A DNA stretch of 64,000 nt from Patiriisocius marinistellae (GCF_009014635.1 NZ_BKCF01000001.1:434001-498000); one strand, 5' to 3'. Counted from the stretch's first letter, positions 43,330 through 52,974 are shown. The notes: generated from the sequence alone by a model not told the origin. Made by a program: numbers and translations.

Positions 43330-43704
43330 ATGAATTCAACTTTTACTACAATTCTAAGAACAATCTTAGGTCTTGCTCTCCTCGTCTTTGGGGCAAACAA
43401 ACTGTATCCATTCATTCCTATTTTTGACATGGCACCAGCAGCAGCAAATTTTATGGATTCATTACAAAGTACAGGTTATGTGCTTTATGTGGTTGCATTA
43501 CTTGAAATAATAATTGGGTTTATGCTAGTCTTTAAAAAGTTTGTACCGTTTGCATTAATATTGTTAGCACCAATAGCTTTAAATATTTTATTGTTTCATA
43601 TTTTCCTTGATGTTTCGGGTATATTAGTTGCAGTAATTATTGTTGCAATAAATGGCATTTTAATTTATAAATATTGGAAGACATACAGACCTTTGTTTCA
43701 GTAA
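43330..43704 (+). CDS. DoxX-like small membrane protein (second related copy)
   Basis: A 124-aa protein with four hydrophobic segments, clearly homologous to the protein at 38773 (GLALLVFGANKLYPFIPIFDM; LLEIIIGFMLVFKKFVPFAL; YKYWKTYRPLF). It closes the cytochrome/VCBS cluster. A strong terminator separates it from the VCBS gene upstream, so it is a separate transcript, and another terminator lies downstream. Confidence 0.78.
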   Translation: MNSTFTTILRTILGLALLVFGANKLYPFIPIFDMAPAAANFMDSLQSTGYVLYVVALLEIIIGFMLVFKKFVPFALILLAPIALNILLFHIFLDVSGILVAVIIVAINGILIYKYWKTYRPLFQ

Positions 43705-43725
43705 CATTTCAGAAGAAAATTTTAA

Positions 43726-43780
43726 AGTCCTTTTACGCGTTATTCCTTATTTGTGAGAGCGTTGTAAAAGGACTATTTTT
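43726..43780 (+). terminator. Terminator of the second DoxX-like gene
   Basis: AGTCCTTTTAC pairs with GTAAAAGGACT, 11 pairs with a large partly paired loop, followed by a T-rich stretch. A degenerate dispersed motif (CTTCTGAAATGTTAC in reverse) lies at 43701-43715, just before it. Confidence 0.75.
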
Positions 43781-43802
43781 ATGTCCTTAAACAACCATAA
43801 TT

Positions 43803-45968
43803 ATGAAAAAATTAGCTATAGTTTTCATTGCAATTATTGCTTTTACAGCATGCAAGGAGGAACCCGTAAAAAATAGAACAATCAAAGTGAAATACCCTAC
43901 TACAAAAAAAGTTGATACGGTTACAAATTATTTTGGAACAGAAATAAAAGACCCATACCGTTGGCTCGAGGATGACATGAGCGAAGAAACTAAAGAATGG
44001 GTAAAGGCAGAAAACAAATCAACTTATGGTTATTTAGACAACATTCCTTTTAGAGAGGAATTAAAAGAACGATTAACAAAATTATGGAATTATGAAAAAG
44101 TAGGCTCACCCTTTGAAGAAGGAGACTACACATATTTCTATAAAAATAATGGCCTTCAAAATCAGTATGTAATCTATCGTTATAAAAATGACGAAGATGT
44201 AAGCAAAGCCGAAATTTTCCTTGATCCCAATACATTTAAAGAAGATGGAACCATTTCGTTAGGGGGACTAAGTTTTAGCGATAACGGAAAAATGGCAGCA
44301 TATAGCATTAGCGAAGGTGGGAGCGATTGGCGAAAAGTATTAATAATGAATGCCGAAACAAAAGAAATTGTTGAGGATACATTAATTGATATAAAATTTA
44401 GTGGCATTTCTTGGAAAGGTAATGAAGGATTCTTTTATTCAAGTTATGATAAACCAAAGGGAAGCGAGCTTTCAGCAAAGACAGACCAACATAAATTATT
44501 TTACCATACACTAGGAACCGCTCAAAAAAATGACGACTTAATCTATGGCGGAACTCCAGAACAAAAGCATAGATATGTAGGGGGTAGAACTACAGAAGAC
44601 AACCGTTTTTTAGTAGTAACCGCTAGTGTTTCTACTTCAGGAAATAAGCTTTTTATTAAAGATTTGACAAAGCCAAACAGCAAATTTGTAACTATTCTAG
44701 ACCACACAGATAGTGATAGCTATATTATGGACAGTAAAGGCTCACAATTGTTTTTAGTGACAAACCTTAATGCACCTAATAAAAAAGTGGTAACTGTTGA
44801 TGCATCAAACCCAACACCAAATAATTGGAAAGATATAATCCCAGAAACTGAAAACGTTTTAAACGCTGGAAGTGGAGGAGGTGCAATTTTTGCTAATTAT
44901 ATGGTAGATGCTGTGAGCAAAGTGATGCAATATGATTTTGACGGATCATTAGTTAGAGAAATAACGTTACCAGGCGTAGGTTCTGCGGGTGGTTTTGGAG
45001 CTAAAAAAGATGATAAAGAATTATACTATTCTTTTACAAATTATGTAACACCAGGGAGCATTTATCAATATAATATTGCAAGTGGTAAAAGCACACTGTA
45101 TGTAAAACCAGATATTGATTTCAACCCAGAAGCATACGAAAGTCAACAAGTTTTTTATACCTCAAAAGATGGGACAAAAGTGCCTATGATTATAACCCAT
45201 AAAAAGGGATTAAAATTAGATGGTAAGAACCCAACAATCCTTTATGGATATGGAGGATTTAATGTAAGCCTTACACCTAGCTTTAGTATAACAAATGCAG
45301 TATGGATGGAACAAGGAGGTATTTACGCCGTAGCAAATTTACGTGGCGGTGGTGAATATGGTAAAAAATGGCATGATGCAGGAACTAAGCAAAAAAAGCA
45401 AAATGTATTTGATGATTTTATTGCAGCTGCCGAATTTTTAATCGCAGAAAAATACACATCAAGCGATTATCTTGCAATACGGGGAGGTTCAAATGGAGGA
45501 CTTCTTGTAGGAGCAACCATGACGCAACGACCAGATTTAATGAAAGTAGCTTTACCAGCGGTAGGCGTACTTGATATGCTAAGATACCATACTTTTACAG
45601 CAGGTGCAGGGTGGGCTTATGATTATGGCACAGCAGATGATAATAAAGAAATGTTTGAATATTTAAAAGGATATTCCCCAGTTCACAACGTTAAAGCAGG
45701 AACAAAATACCCAGCAACATTAGTAACCACAGGAGATCACGATGATCGAGTAGTGCCAGCACATAGTTTTAAATTTGCTGCTGAGTTACAAGAAAAACAA
45801 GCCGGTGAAAATCCTGTGTTAATTAGAATTGAAACAGATGCAGGGCATGGTGCAGGAACTCCAGTGAGCAAAACTATAGAACAATATGCAGACATCTATG
45901 GGTTCACTTTCTATAATATGGGCTACGATGTATTGCCAAAAAAGATAAGCGACGGAGTTAAAGAGTAG
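43803..45968 (+). CDS. S9-family prolyl oligopeptidase (lipoprotein)
   Basis: A 721-aa protein with a lipoprotein signal (AFTAC, Cys17). An N-terminal beta-propeller ([22 protein letters not shown] at the start) is followed by the alpha/beta hydrolase domain. The catalytic Ser near residue 563 is in [11 protein letters not shown], the Asp in [17 protein letters not shown], and the His in DAGHGAGTP. It cuts short peptides after proline; it is envelope-anchored. It stands alone between terminators. Confidence 0.96.
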   Translation: MKKLAIVFIAIIAFTACKEEPVKNRTIKVKYPTTKKVDTVTNYFGTEIKDPYRWLEDDMSEETKEWVKAENKSTYGYLDNIPFREELKERLTKLWNYEKVGSPFEEGDYTYFYKNNGLQNQYVIYRYKNDEDVSKAEIFLDPNTFKEDGTISLGGLSFSDNGKMAAYSISEGGSDWRKVLIMNAETKEIVEDTLIDIKFSGISWKGNEGFFYSSYDKPKGSELSAKTDQHKLFYHTLGTAQKNDDLIYGGTPEQKHRYVGGRTTEDNRFLVVTASVSTSGNKLFIKDLTKPNSKFVTILDHTDSDSYIMDSKGSQLFLVTNLNAPNKKVVTVDASNPTPNNWKDIIPETENVLNAGSGGGAIFANYMVDAVSKVMQYDFDGSLVREITLPGVGSAGGFGAKKDDKELYYSFTNYVTPGSIYQYNIASGKSTLYVKPDIDFNPEAYESQQVFYTSKDGTKVPMIITHKKGLKLDGKNPTILYGYGGFNVSLTPSFSITNAVWMEQGGIYAVANLRGGGEYGKKWHDAGTKQKKQNVFDDFIAAAEFLIAEKYTSSDYLAIRGGSNGGLLVGATMTQRPDLMKVALPAVGVLDMLRYHTFTAGAGWAYDYGTADDNKEMFEYLKGYSPVHNVKAGTKYPATLVTTGDHDDRVVPAHSFKFAAELQEKQAGENPVLIRIETDAGHGAGTPVSKTIEQYADIYGFTFYNMGYDVLPKKISDGVKE

Positions 45969-45989
45969 AACTTAAAAATTAAATACAAT

Positions 45990-46024
45990 AAAATGTCCTC
46001 TCAATTTGTAGAGGACATTTTTTA
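45990..46024 (+). terminator. Terminator of the prolyl oligopeptidase gene
   Basis: AAAATGTCCTCT pairs with AGAGGACATTTT, 12 pairs around an 8-base loop, followed by a T-run. Confidence 0.85.
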
Positions 46025-46033
46025 TAAATAAAT

Positions 46034-46984
46034 ATGCTAAAAGTCAATATTGATTCTTTCAAATATCAAGCTACTCCTAACAAAGTAATTTTAGAAGACA
46101 TTTCGTTTTCAATAAATAAAGGCGAACATCTTGTGCTTCTTGGTGAAAGTGGCTGTGGTAAATCAACACTACTGCACCTTATTTATGGATTAGAGTCTTT
46201 AAAGAATTCAGAAATTTCATGGAGTGGAAAAACATTATTGGGACCCTCATTTTCTTTAATTCCTGGCGAGCCATTTATGAAACTAGTCTCACAGCAATTT
46301 GATTTGATGCCGTTTATTTCTGTGGCCGAAAATATTGCATCTCACCTTAATAGAAGAGACAAAGAAAGCGATAACAAACGCGTTGATGAATTGCTTAACG
46401 TTGTTGATTTAAGTGACTTTAAAGCTACAAAAGCTAAACACCTAAGTGGAGGTCAAAAACAGCGTGTAGCTATTGCAAAGGCACTCGCAAAAGCACCGGA
46501 GGTATTGTTATTAGATGAGCCATTTAGCAATATTGATAATTTTCTTAAAAATAAATTACGCCGTAATCTATTCGCATATTTAAAAGAAAAAAACATTACG
46601 TGTATTACTGCTACACACGATAGTGAAGAAGCGCTTTCATTTGCAGACACCGTTCTTGTTTTAAAAGACGGAAAGAAAGAGTGCTTCGGAAATCCAACAG
46701 AAATTTATAATTCGTTATCAAACAAATATGTTGCTGGGTTCTTTGGAGATGTTTCGGAAATTGAAGGAACATTTTTTAAAAATACCACATCTAAAACCGA
46801 AGTATTATTACCACATCAACTTAAAATTTCAGAAGAGAAAACAGCAATTGAAGTTGAAATAATAAACACTGAATTTAAAGGAAGTTATTATTTAATAATT
46901 TCAAAATTTAATAAAAAGGTCATTTATTTCCAACATTTTAAATCGCTTAAAACGGGTATTAAAGTTTATTTAAAAAAGGTGTAA
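46034..46984 (+). CDS. ABC transporter ATP-binding protein without neighbouring permease
   Basis: A 316-aa protein. Walker A is GESGCGKST (about residues 35-43), the signature is LSGGQKQR, Walker B is EVLLLDEPFSN, and the switch His is in TATHDSEEAL. A C-terminal region (about 225-316) resembles a TOBE-type regulatory domain, as in the iron/sulphate/polyamine importer ATPases. No permease or binding-protein gene lies nearby; the next gene, overlapping by one base, is a four-helix membrane protein of unknown family. The substrate is unknown. Confidence 0.88.
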   Translation: MLKVNIDSFKYQATPNKVILEDISFSINKGEHLVLLGESGCGKSTLLHLIYGLESLKNSEISWSGKTLLGPSFSLIPGEPFMKLVSQQFDLMPFISVAENIASHLNRRDKESDNKRVDELLNVVDLSDFKATKAKHLSGGQKQRVAIAKALAKAPEVLLLDEPFSNIDNFLKNKLRRNLFAYLKEKNITCITATHDSEEALSFADTVLVLKDGKKECFGNPTEIYNSLSNKYVAGFFGDVSEIEGTFFKNTTSKTEVLLPHQLKISEEKTAIEVEIINTEFKGSYYLIISKFNKKVIYFQHFKSLKTGIKVYLKKV

Positions 46985-47403
46985 TGGAACTCTCCCTAGT
47001 CAGAATTTTATTTGATTTTGGATTAGTTGTGCTTATTTGGATAGTACAATTAATTATCTATCCCAGCTTATTGTATTTTTCAAAGAAAGAGCTTATTCAA
47101 TGGCATAAAAAATATACGCAAGGCATATTTATAATTGTATCCCCTATGATGATTGGGCAATTAGCAATTGCTGCAGTGCAATTATTTCAAGAAATTACAT
47201 TGTTTTCAGTAATGTATGCTAGTATTGTTTTTGCCCTTTGGGTAATCACTTTTGTTTGTTTCGTAAAACTTCACGGTAAAATTACAGACGGTGTTTTTGA
47301 GAAAAATATATTACATCAATTAACAAACCGTAATTGGTTTCGTACAATTTTATGGACAGCTCTTTTTATATTTTCATTGGTAAATTTCACAATACTCCGT
47401 TAA
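46984..47403 (+). CDS. Four-helix membrane protein of unknown function
   Basis: A 139-aa protein, almost entirely hydrophobic, with four predicted helices (about 7-27, 45-67, 76-97, 118-137) and short basic loops. I do not recognise a family with certainty. Its start overlaps the stop of the ABC ATPase by one base (TAATG), which implies translational coupling. It is too short to look like a classical ABC permease, but a dedicated small partner cannot be excluded. Confidence 0.7.
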   Translation: MELSLVRILFDFGLVVLIWIVQLIIYPSLLYFSKKELIQWHKKYTQGIFIIVSPMMIGQLAIAAVQLFQEITLFSVMYASIVFALWVITFVCFVKLHGKITDGVFEKNILHQLTNRNWFRTILWTALFIFSLVNFTILR

Positions 47404-47460
47404 ACGGTTTTTTCAAATATTTAATATTTCTTAATTTAGGGTTGAACAAAATTTAAAATT

Positions 47461-47991
47461 ATGAATTGGGATTATTTTACAAAAGACTTTGATTTACCAA
47501 CCATCTATTCTCTGCTAATTGGTACTACATTAATTTACGTTGCATTAATTATTTATACACGCATTTTTGGACTTAAAAGTTTTAGCAAAATGACGGGGTT
47601 CGACTTTATAAACACAATTGCTATAGGTAACATATTTGCCATGAGTATTGGGACTGGAAATCCTAAATTATTAATGGGGGTACTTATAATTGGGCTACTA
47701 TATTTGATGAATCACTTAATTTCTATAATTCAATTTAAAAGCAATAAAGCTCAAAATTTACTTGATAATTCGCCTATTCTTTTAATGAAAGAAGGAAAAA
47801 TAATTACTGAAAATCTAGAAAAAACAAAAGTTACTAAAGATGAATTACGAGGTAAATTAAGAGAAGCAAATGTTTTAAAATTAAGCCAAGTGAGAGCTGT
47901 TATTTTAGAAACAACGGGAGATGTAAGTGTTCTGCATAGTGAAGACGATACTCAAATTGAAACTTTTTTAATGGAAGATGTTGTTACTTAA
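47461..47991 (+). CDS. DUF421/YetF-family membrane protein
   Basis: A 176-aa protein with three N-terminal membrane helices (about 20-40, 58-75, 78-95). A small cytoplasmic domain follows (LLDNSPILLMKEGKIITENLEKTKVTKDELRGKLREANVLKLSQVRAVILETTGDVSVL), the DUF421/YetF pattern, including GFDFINTIAIGNIFAM. The function is unknown; family members often occur with spore or stress genes in Firmicutes. Its last 8 bases overlap the convergent GreA-like gene. Confidence 0.83.
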   Translation: MNWDYFTKDFDLPTIYSLLIGTTLIYVALIIYTRIFGLKSFSKMTGFDFINTIAIGNIFAMSIGTGNPKLLMGVLIIGLLYLMNHLISIIQFKSNKAQNLLDNSPILLMKEGKIITENLEKTKVTKDELRGKLREANVLKLSQVRAVILETTGDVSVLHSEDDTQIETFLMEDVVT

Positions 47992-48442
47992 TACTTGTAA
48001 CATGATAATCTTTGCCATTAAATGAAAAAGTATCCCCTTTTTTCTTTCCTGAAATAAGTTGCCCTATAGGTGCTTGAAGTGCCACACAAAAGTATTGTGT
48101 TTTACTAACTGTAACAGCACCAATTGAAATACTCATAAAAAAAGTAGCGTGGTTAGTATAAACAAGACTCCCCAAACGTGCATAGTCTGAAGTTTTTAAA
48201 ATATCAATACGAGGCAAAAGTGCTTGTAAATTTTCAATTTCTTTTAATTGTTTACCAGCATTTTCTCTATCAATGTGCAACATTGCCCTCCCAGTTTCAT
48301 GCTTATCGCCAGCACTACTTTTTGATTCGTCCTCAAGAGACTCAACAATGTCTGCAATTGTTTGTTGTACTTTTTCATACCGTGTTGCCACAACATCTTT
48401 GCAAGCAGAAAAAAGAGATTCTTTAAGTTCCTTAACAATCAT
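47984..48442 (-). CDS. GreA/GreB-like protein
   Basis: A 152-aa protein. An N-terminal helical half (KESLFSACKDVVATRYEKVQQ; then SSAGDKHETGRAMLHIDRENAGKQLKEI) forms the coiled-coil hairpin, and a C-terminal FKBP-like half (GAVTVSKTQYFCVALQAPIGQLISGKKKGDTFSFNGKDYHVTSI) completes the Gre fold. It is shorter than GreA, and the acidic tip residues of true transcript-cleavage factors (Asp-Glu pair) are not obvious, so it may modulate RNA polymerase without cleavage. It lies 30 bases after the FAD oxidoreductase gene, probably in one transcript. Confidence 0.72.
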   Translation of the reverse strand: MIVKELKESLFSACKDVVATRYEKVQQTIADIVESLEDESKSSAGDKHETGRAMLHIDRENAGKQLKEIENLQALLPRIDILKTSDYARLGSLVYTNHATFFMSISIGAVTVSKTQYFCVALQAPIGQLISGKKKGDTFSFNGKDYHVTSIK

Positions 48443-48472
48443 CTATAGAGGTTTAATGAAGTCAAAATTACA

Positions 48473-49606
48473 TCAAATAGTATCATCTTGTATGGCTAAT
48501 GCAGCTAATTTTTTCCCAATAGAACTTCCTATTGTAACACCCATCCCTCCTAAACGTACACCACAAAAAACATGTGGAGCCACTTTTTTTAAAACAGGCT
48601 GTTTATGATCACCCACACCCATAATACCACTCCATCGATGGTCAATTTCAACCATTTTATTGGGCAATATAGTTTCCCTTAAAATAGTCTCAAGTTTATT
48701 TTGTATTAAAGGGGTTAGACCCATATAAGTGGTTTCTTCGGTTTTAAAATCTAGGTTACGTCCACCGCCAAAAAGAATACGATCGTCAATATTTCTAAAA
48801 TAAAAGTAACCCTCTTCAAAGTGAAAAGTGCCTTTAATTTTTAAATCCTTGATGGGCTTTGTAATCAACACTTGCGCTCGTGCAGGTTGTACATCTTCTT
48901 TTAAAAACTGTTTTGCAAACCCATTTGTAGCAATGCATACATGCTGAGGTTTTATTTCTTCGGAAATATTAAGGGTGAGCACTATTTTTTCGTTTTCACT
49001 TTTGAGTGAGGTAATTTCTGCATTATTTAAAATTAAAATCCCAGCTTCAGAAACCTTTTTTAGTAACCCTTGCATCATTTTCCCCGTATCTATTTGACCT
49101 TCAAATTGATTAAAAATAACTTTTGAGTTTATTTTTTTAAAACCAAAAGGGTTATCTTTAAGAGAAAACACATCGCCTTTAAATATGGGAAATAGTAATT
49201 TATTTATATATGCCATCTTTGAAATACATTTTTCAAATAGTGACATTTCGGTTTCCGAAAAAAGTTCATATCCGCCCAGTTGTTGATAATCTAGTGTTGC
49301 ATCTCCTAAGGTTTCTCTTAATTGTTTGAGCCCATCAACACGTTGTTTTATAAGTTGAATAACTTGAGCTTCAGAATGCGTGTTAAGGTCTGCAAGAATT
49401 TCAGAAAGACTTCCAAAACATGCAAAGCCAGCATTTTTTGTGCTAGCGCCACTTGGTAACATTCCCTTTTCAAAAATTACTATTTTAGCGTTTGGTTTTA
49501 ATTTGCGAAGTTCTAATGCACAATTTAAACCTACGATTCCACTACCAATAACAGCATAGTCAATGTTGTCTAACCATATTTTTCTTTCCCAGTAACTAAG
49601 TTCCAT
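48473..49606 (-). CDS. FAD-dependent oxidoreductase, DAO (glycine/D-amino-acid oxidase) family
   Basis: A 377-aa protein. The N-terminal FAD-binding motif is YAVIGSGIVGLNCALELRKL with the Glu-ending strand IVIFEKG, followed by GASTKNAGFACFGS. C-terminal parts (FGGGRNLDFKTEETTYMG; HRWSGIMGVGDHKQP; GVRLGGMGVTIGSSIGKKLA) match the DAO family. It is cytosolic; the amine or amino-acid substrate is not known. The start at 49606 follows a motif-rich 240-base gap that contains a possible broken small gene. Confidence 0.88.
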   Translation of the reverse strand: MELSYWERKIWLDNIDYAVIGSGIVGLNCALELRKLKPNAKIVIFEKGMLPSGASTKNAGFACFGSLSEILADLNTHSEAQVIQLIKQRVDGLKQLRETLGDATLDYQQLGGYELFSETEMSLFEKCISKMAYINKLLFPIFKGDVFSLKDNPFGFKKINSKVIFNQFEGQIDTGKMMQGLLKKVSEAGILILNNAEITSLKSENEKIVLTLNISEEIKPQHVCIATNGFAKQFLKEDVQPARAQVLITKPIKDLKIKGTFHFEEGYFYFRNIDDRILFGGGRNLDFKTEETTYMGLTPLIQNKLETILRETILPNKMVEIDHRWSGIMGVGDHKQPVLKKVAPHVFCGVRLGGMGVTIGSSIGKKLAALAIQDDTI

Positions 49607-49617
49607 GTTTTTAAAAT

Positions 49618-49625
49618 TTCCGAAG
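49618..49625. repeat. Intergenic copy of the dispersed motif (TTCCGAAG)
   Basis: It lies 12 bases upstream of the FAD oxidoreductase start, in the context AAAATTTCCGAAG. Confidence 0.7.
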
Positions 49626-49628
49626 TAC

Positions 49629-49781
49629 TTATTTAGGTTTTTCGTTTTTAATCTTTAAAATAAATAGCACCATTATTATAGGAATACTTAAGGCGAAGTA
49701 AATTCCAAAAAGTTTTAAAAATATTACAGTTATTTATGCTGTTAAAATAAACAACAGTAATGGTTTAGTATAACCGCTCAT
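49629..49781 (-). pseudogene. Possible small membrane-protein gene interrupted by a stop at codon 16
   Basis: From the ATG at 49781 the frame reads MSGYTKPLLLFILTA, then TAA (49734-49736). It continues in the same frame as ITVIFLKLFGIYFALSIPI and onward to NEKPK and a TAA at 49629-49631. Without the internal stop this would be a 49-50 aa two-helix membrane protein, as is common for tiny flavobacterial membrane proteins. The composition of both halves fits one gene. It is either a nonsense-mutated pseudogene, a sequencing error, or chance; I do not know the family. Confidence 0.4.
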
Positions 49782-49783
49782 AT

Positions 49784-49791
49784 TTCCGAAG
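49784..49791. repeat. Intergenic copy of the dispersed motif (TTCCGAAG)
   Basis: It lies directly upstream of the interrupted small reading frame and 6 bases from the accC terminator, itself a near-inverted pair of the same word. Confidence 0.7.
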
Positions 49792-49796
49792 ATAAA

Positions 49797-49830
49797 AAAA
49801 ATCCGAAGTTTTAAAAAGCTTCGGATTTTT
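49797..49830 (-). terminator. Terminator of accC built from an inverted pair of the dispersed motif core
   Basis: AAAAATCCGAAG pairs with CTTCGGATTTTT, 12 pairs around a 10-base loop. The stem contains TCCGAAG and CTTCGGA, seven of the eight bases of the dispersed motif on each side. It ends 19 bases from the accC stop. Confidence 0.88.
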
Positions 49831-49848
49831 GATAATTTATCTTTTAAA

Positions 49849-51204
49849 CTACTCTTCGTCTACTGGCTCATTCATTTGCCAAGTATCCATAAATGCGGTT
49901 GTATAATTACCTGCAATATAGTCTGGGTGGTCCATTAATTGTCTATGAAAAGGAATGGTAGTTTTTATACCTTCTATCACAAACTCATCAAGAGCGCGTT
50001 TCATTTTACTAATTGCTTCTTCACGTGTTTGCGCCGTTGTAATTAACTTTGCAATCATTGAATCATAATTAGGCGGTATTGAATAACCAGCATATACGTG
50101 AGTGTCTAAACGTATGCCGTGACCTCCTGGTGCGTGCAGTACTGTGATTTTTCCTGGAGATGGTCTAAAACCATTATATGGGTCTTCAGCATTAATGCGA
50201 CACTCGATAGAGTGAAGATTGGGTAAATAGTTTTTTCCAGATATAGGGATTCCTGCTGCTACCATAATTTGCTCACGAATTAAATCAAAATCAATTACTT
50301 GCTCAGTAATTGGATGTTCAACTTGAATACGCGTATTCATCTCCATAAAATAGAAGTTGCGATTTTTGTCTACAAGAAACTCTACAGTTCCAGCACCTTC
50401 ATATTTTATATACTCTGCTGCTTTTACTGCTGCTGTTCCCATCGCTTCACGCAATTCGTCAGTCATGAATGGACTAGGAGTTTCTTCAGTCAATTTCTGG
50501 TGACGGCGCTGTACTGAACAGTCACGCTCACTAAGGTGGCATGCTCTTCCTGTACTGTCTCCTACGATTTGGATTTCAATATGGCGTGGCTCTTCAATGA
50601 GTTTTTCCATATACATGTCGTCATTTCCAAATGCTGCTTTACTTTCATGTCTAGCAGAATCCCAAGCATCTTCTAGGTCTTCTTCTTTCCATACTGCACG
50701 CATCCCTTTTCCACCACCACCAGCGCTAGCTTTAAGCATTACTGGGTAGCCAGTTTCTTTAGCTACTTTTACGCAGGTTTTGAAATCTGGAATTACCCCT
50801 TCACTTCCTGGTACACAAGGTACACCAGCTTCAATCATGGTCGTTTTTGCCATGGCTTTGTCACCCATTCTATCAATCATCTCAGGCGACGCCCCGATGA
50901 ATTTAATGTTATGTTCTTGGCAGATTTTTGAAAATTTTGCATTTTCACTTAAAAAGCCATATCCTGGGTGGATAGCGTCTGCATTTGTAATTTCGGCTGC
51001 AGCGATGATATTTGACATTTTCAAGTAACTCTCACTACTTGGAGCTGGTCCTATACAAACAGCTTCATCAGCAAATTTTACATGTAAACTTTCTTCGTCA
51101 GCCTTAGAGTAAACAGCTACACTTTTAATGCCCATTTCTCTACAGGTTCTAATTACACGTAATGCAATTTCACCTCTATTGGCAATCAATATTTTTTTAA
51201 ACAT
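49849..51204 (-). CDS. accC: Acetyl-CoA carboxylase biotin carboxylase subunit
   Basis: A 451-aa ATP-grasp enzyme. The start is [25 protein letters not shown], the ATP-binding Gly loop is [12 protein letters not shown], the metal/bicarbonate region is [19 protein letters not shown], and the C-terminal biotin carboxylase domain follows. It carboxylates the biotin on AccB in the first step of fatty-acid synthesis. It lies 80 bases after accB in the order fabH-accB-accC. Confidence 0.97.
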   Translation of the reverse strand: MFKKILIANRGEIALRVIRTCREMGIKSVAVYSKADEESLHVKFADEAVCIGPAPSSESYLKMSNIIAAAEITNADAIHPGYGFLSENAKFSKICQEHNIKFIGASPEMIDRMGDKAMAKTTMIEAGVPCVPGSEGVIPDFKTCVKVAKETGYPVMLKASAGGGGKGMRAVWKEEDLEDAWDSARHESKAAFGNDDMYMEKLIEEPRHIEIQIVGDSTGRACHLSERDCSVQRRHQKLTEETPSPFMTDELREAMGTAAVKAAEYIKYEGAGTVEFLVDKNRNFYFMEMNTRIQVEHPITEQVIDFDLIREQIMVAAGIPISGKNYLPNLHSIECRINAEDPYNGFRPSPGKITVLHAPGGHGIRLDTHVYAGYSIPPNYDSMIAKLITTAQTREEAISKMKRALDEFVIEGIKTTIPFHRQLMDHPDYIAGNYTTAFMDTWQMNEPVDEE

Positions 51205-51284
51205 ATTTTTCTTTTAATTAAAAAATTCAAATCCCAAATCACACGGAGCGCAATTGAGGTTTTAGAAAATTATGGTTCATTAAT

Positions 51285-51761
51285 TTATGATGGGTCAACC
51301 AAAAATAATGGTTGGTCAAATTCAACAGGAGAAGCGTCATCAACTAAGATTTTTACAATCTTACCAGTAACTTCACTTTCAATTTCGTTGAATAATTTCA
51401 TTGCTTCAATAACACAAAGAACATCTCCTTGGCCTATAGAAGTGCCTACCTCAACAAACATAGGTTTGTCAGGAGAAGGCTTACGGTAAAATGTTCCAAT
51501 TATTGGAGATTTAATAGTGATGTATTTTGAGTCTTCACTAGCACTTTCGGCTGGTGCAGCCGCTACTGGAGCTGCTGCGGGAGGAGCGGCTTGCTGTGGC
51601 ATTGCTGCTGCCATTGCAGGCATTTGCTGGATGTAAGTAGTCTCTCCTTTTTCATCTCCAGTCTTAATGGTAATCTTGATATCTTCCATTTCAAGCTTTA
51701 CTTCGCTAGCACCTGACTTAGCGACAAACTTTATCAAATTTTGAATGTCCTTTAATTCCAT
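51285..51761 (-). CDS. accB: Acetyl-CoA carboxylase biotin carboxyl carrier protein
   Basis: A 158-aa protein. The N-terminal [24 protein letters not shown] region is followed by an Ala/Pro/Gln linker (about 50-75). The biotinyl domain carries the biotin Lys near residue 122 in [14 protein letters not shown]. It shuttles carboxyl groups between AccC and the carboxyltransferase (whose genes are not in this window). It lies 32 bases after fabH. Confidence 0.96.
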   Translation of the reverse strand: MELKDIQNLIKFVAKSGASEVKLEMEDIKITIKTGDEKGETTYIQQMPAMAAAMPQQAAPPAAAPVAAAPAESASEDSKYITIKSPIIGTFYRKPSPDKPMFVEVGTSIGQGDVLCVIEAMKLFNEIESEVTGKIVKILVDDASPVEFDQPLFLVDPS

Positions 51762-51793
51762 ATTTTTGGTTTTATATTATCTAATATTGGTCT

Positions 51794-52798
51794 TTATTTT
51801 TTATTAGCATCGTATGCCCATTTCACATAAACCGCACCCCATGTAAAGCCTCCGCCAAAAGATGCAAATACAAGATTGTCACCTTTTTTTAATTGATTTT
51901 CATAATCGTGTAAACACAAGGGTAGAGTTGCAGATGTTGTATTACCATACTTATGTATGTTAATCATTACTTTTTCCTCATCTAGGTTCATGCGTCTAGA
52001 TGTAGCATCAATAATTCTTTTATTTGCTTGGTGTGGTACTAACCATTGAATATCATCTGCAGTAAGATTGTTACGCTCCATTATTTTTGCTGAAACGTCT
52101 GCCATATTTGACACCGCGAATTTGAATACCGTTTTCCCATCTTGAAATACAAAATGTTTTTTTTCTGAAACTGTAACAGCAGAAGGGGGGAGTATTGAAC
52201 CACCAGCATCTATTTTTAAACTTTGACGCCCAATTCCATCTGATTTTAAAATTTCATCCTGAACCCCATAGCCATCTAAGTTGGGTTCAAATAGTACAGC
52301 TCCTGCCCCATCACCAAAAATTATACATGTGGTGCGGTCTGTATAGTCAATTATAGATGACATTTTATCTGCACCTATTAAGAGGACTTTTTTATACTTG
52401 CCAGACTCTATATAGCGAGCTGCAGTTGACATACCAAAAAGAAAACTAGAACAAGCAGCAACTAAGTCATATGAAAAAGCGTTTACTGCGCCAATTTGTG
52501 TAGCGACGTAAACGCCTGTTGCCGCGACCGGCATATCTGGTGTGGCTGTTGCCATAATCACCATATCAATATCTTCTGGGTTTGTATTACTTTTTTCTAA
52601 AAGATTTTTAGCTGCTTCAATAGCCATAAAGGAGGTACCTTTATCTTTATCTTTTAGAATGTGACGTTCTTTAATACCTGTACGAGAGGTAATCCATTCA
52701 TCGTTAGTGTCCACCATGGTTTCCAAAATTTTGTTTGTCAAAACATAATCAGGAACATAGCCTCCTACAGCTGTGATTGCAGCAGTGATTGTACTCAT
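51794..52798 (-). CDS. fabH: 3-oxoacyl-ACP synthase III (FabH)
   Basis: A 334-aa thiolase-fold enzyme with the Cys-His-Asn triad: Cys near residue 115 in DLVAACSSFLFG, His in WLVPHQANKRIIDA, and Asn in HKYGNTTSATLPL. It also has the substrate-gate motif SRTGIKERH. It condenses acetyl-CoA (or branched starter CoA) with malonyl-ACP to begin fatty-acid synthesis. A strong palindromic terminator separates it from rpmF upstream, so it may have its own promoter. Confidence 0.96.
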   Translation of the reverse strand: MSTITAAITAVGGYVPDYVLTNKILETMVDTNDEWITSRTGIKERHILKDKDKGTSFMAIEAAKNLLEKSNTNPEDIDMVIMATATPDMPVAATGVYVATQIGAVNAFSYDLVAACSSFLFGMSTAARYIESGKYKKVLLIGADKMSSIIDYTDRTTCIIFGDGAGAVLFEPNLDGYGVQDEILKSDGIGRQSLKIDAGGSILPPSAVTVSEKKHFVFQDGKTVFKFAVSNMADVSAKIMERNNLTADDIQWLVPHQANKRIIDATSRRMNLDEEKVMINIHKYGNTTSATLPLCLHDYENQLKKGDNLVFASFGGGFTWGAVYVKWAYDANKK

Positions 52799-52928
52799 AG
52801 AATTTATTTAAATTCAGAAATAAAGAAGCAAAACGCCTCTAAAATCTTGGAAAAGTACTCAATTTTAATGAAAAAAAGTTAACATTTAACCTTTTTTGAG
52901 ATTTGTAAGAAAATTTGAGAAACAAAAA

Positions 52929-52952
52929 AACTCTCACAATATTGTGAGAGTT
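52929..52952 (-). terminator. Perfect 24-base palindromic terminator after rpmF
   Basis: AACTCTCACAAT followed immediately by its exact complement. The A-run on the left gives the U-tract on the minus-strand transcript. It lies between rpmF and fabH. Confidence 0.8.
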
Positions 52953-52974
52953 ATCTATACATGAAAAATGTATA

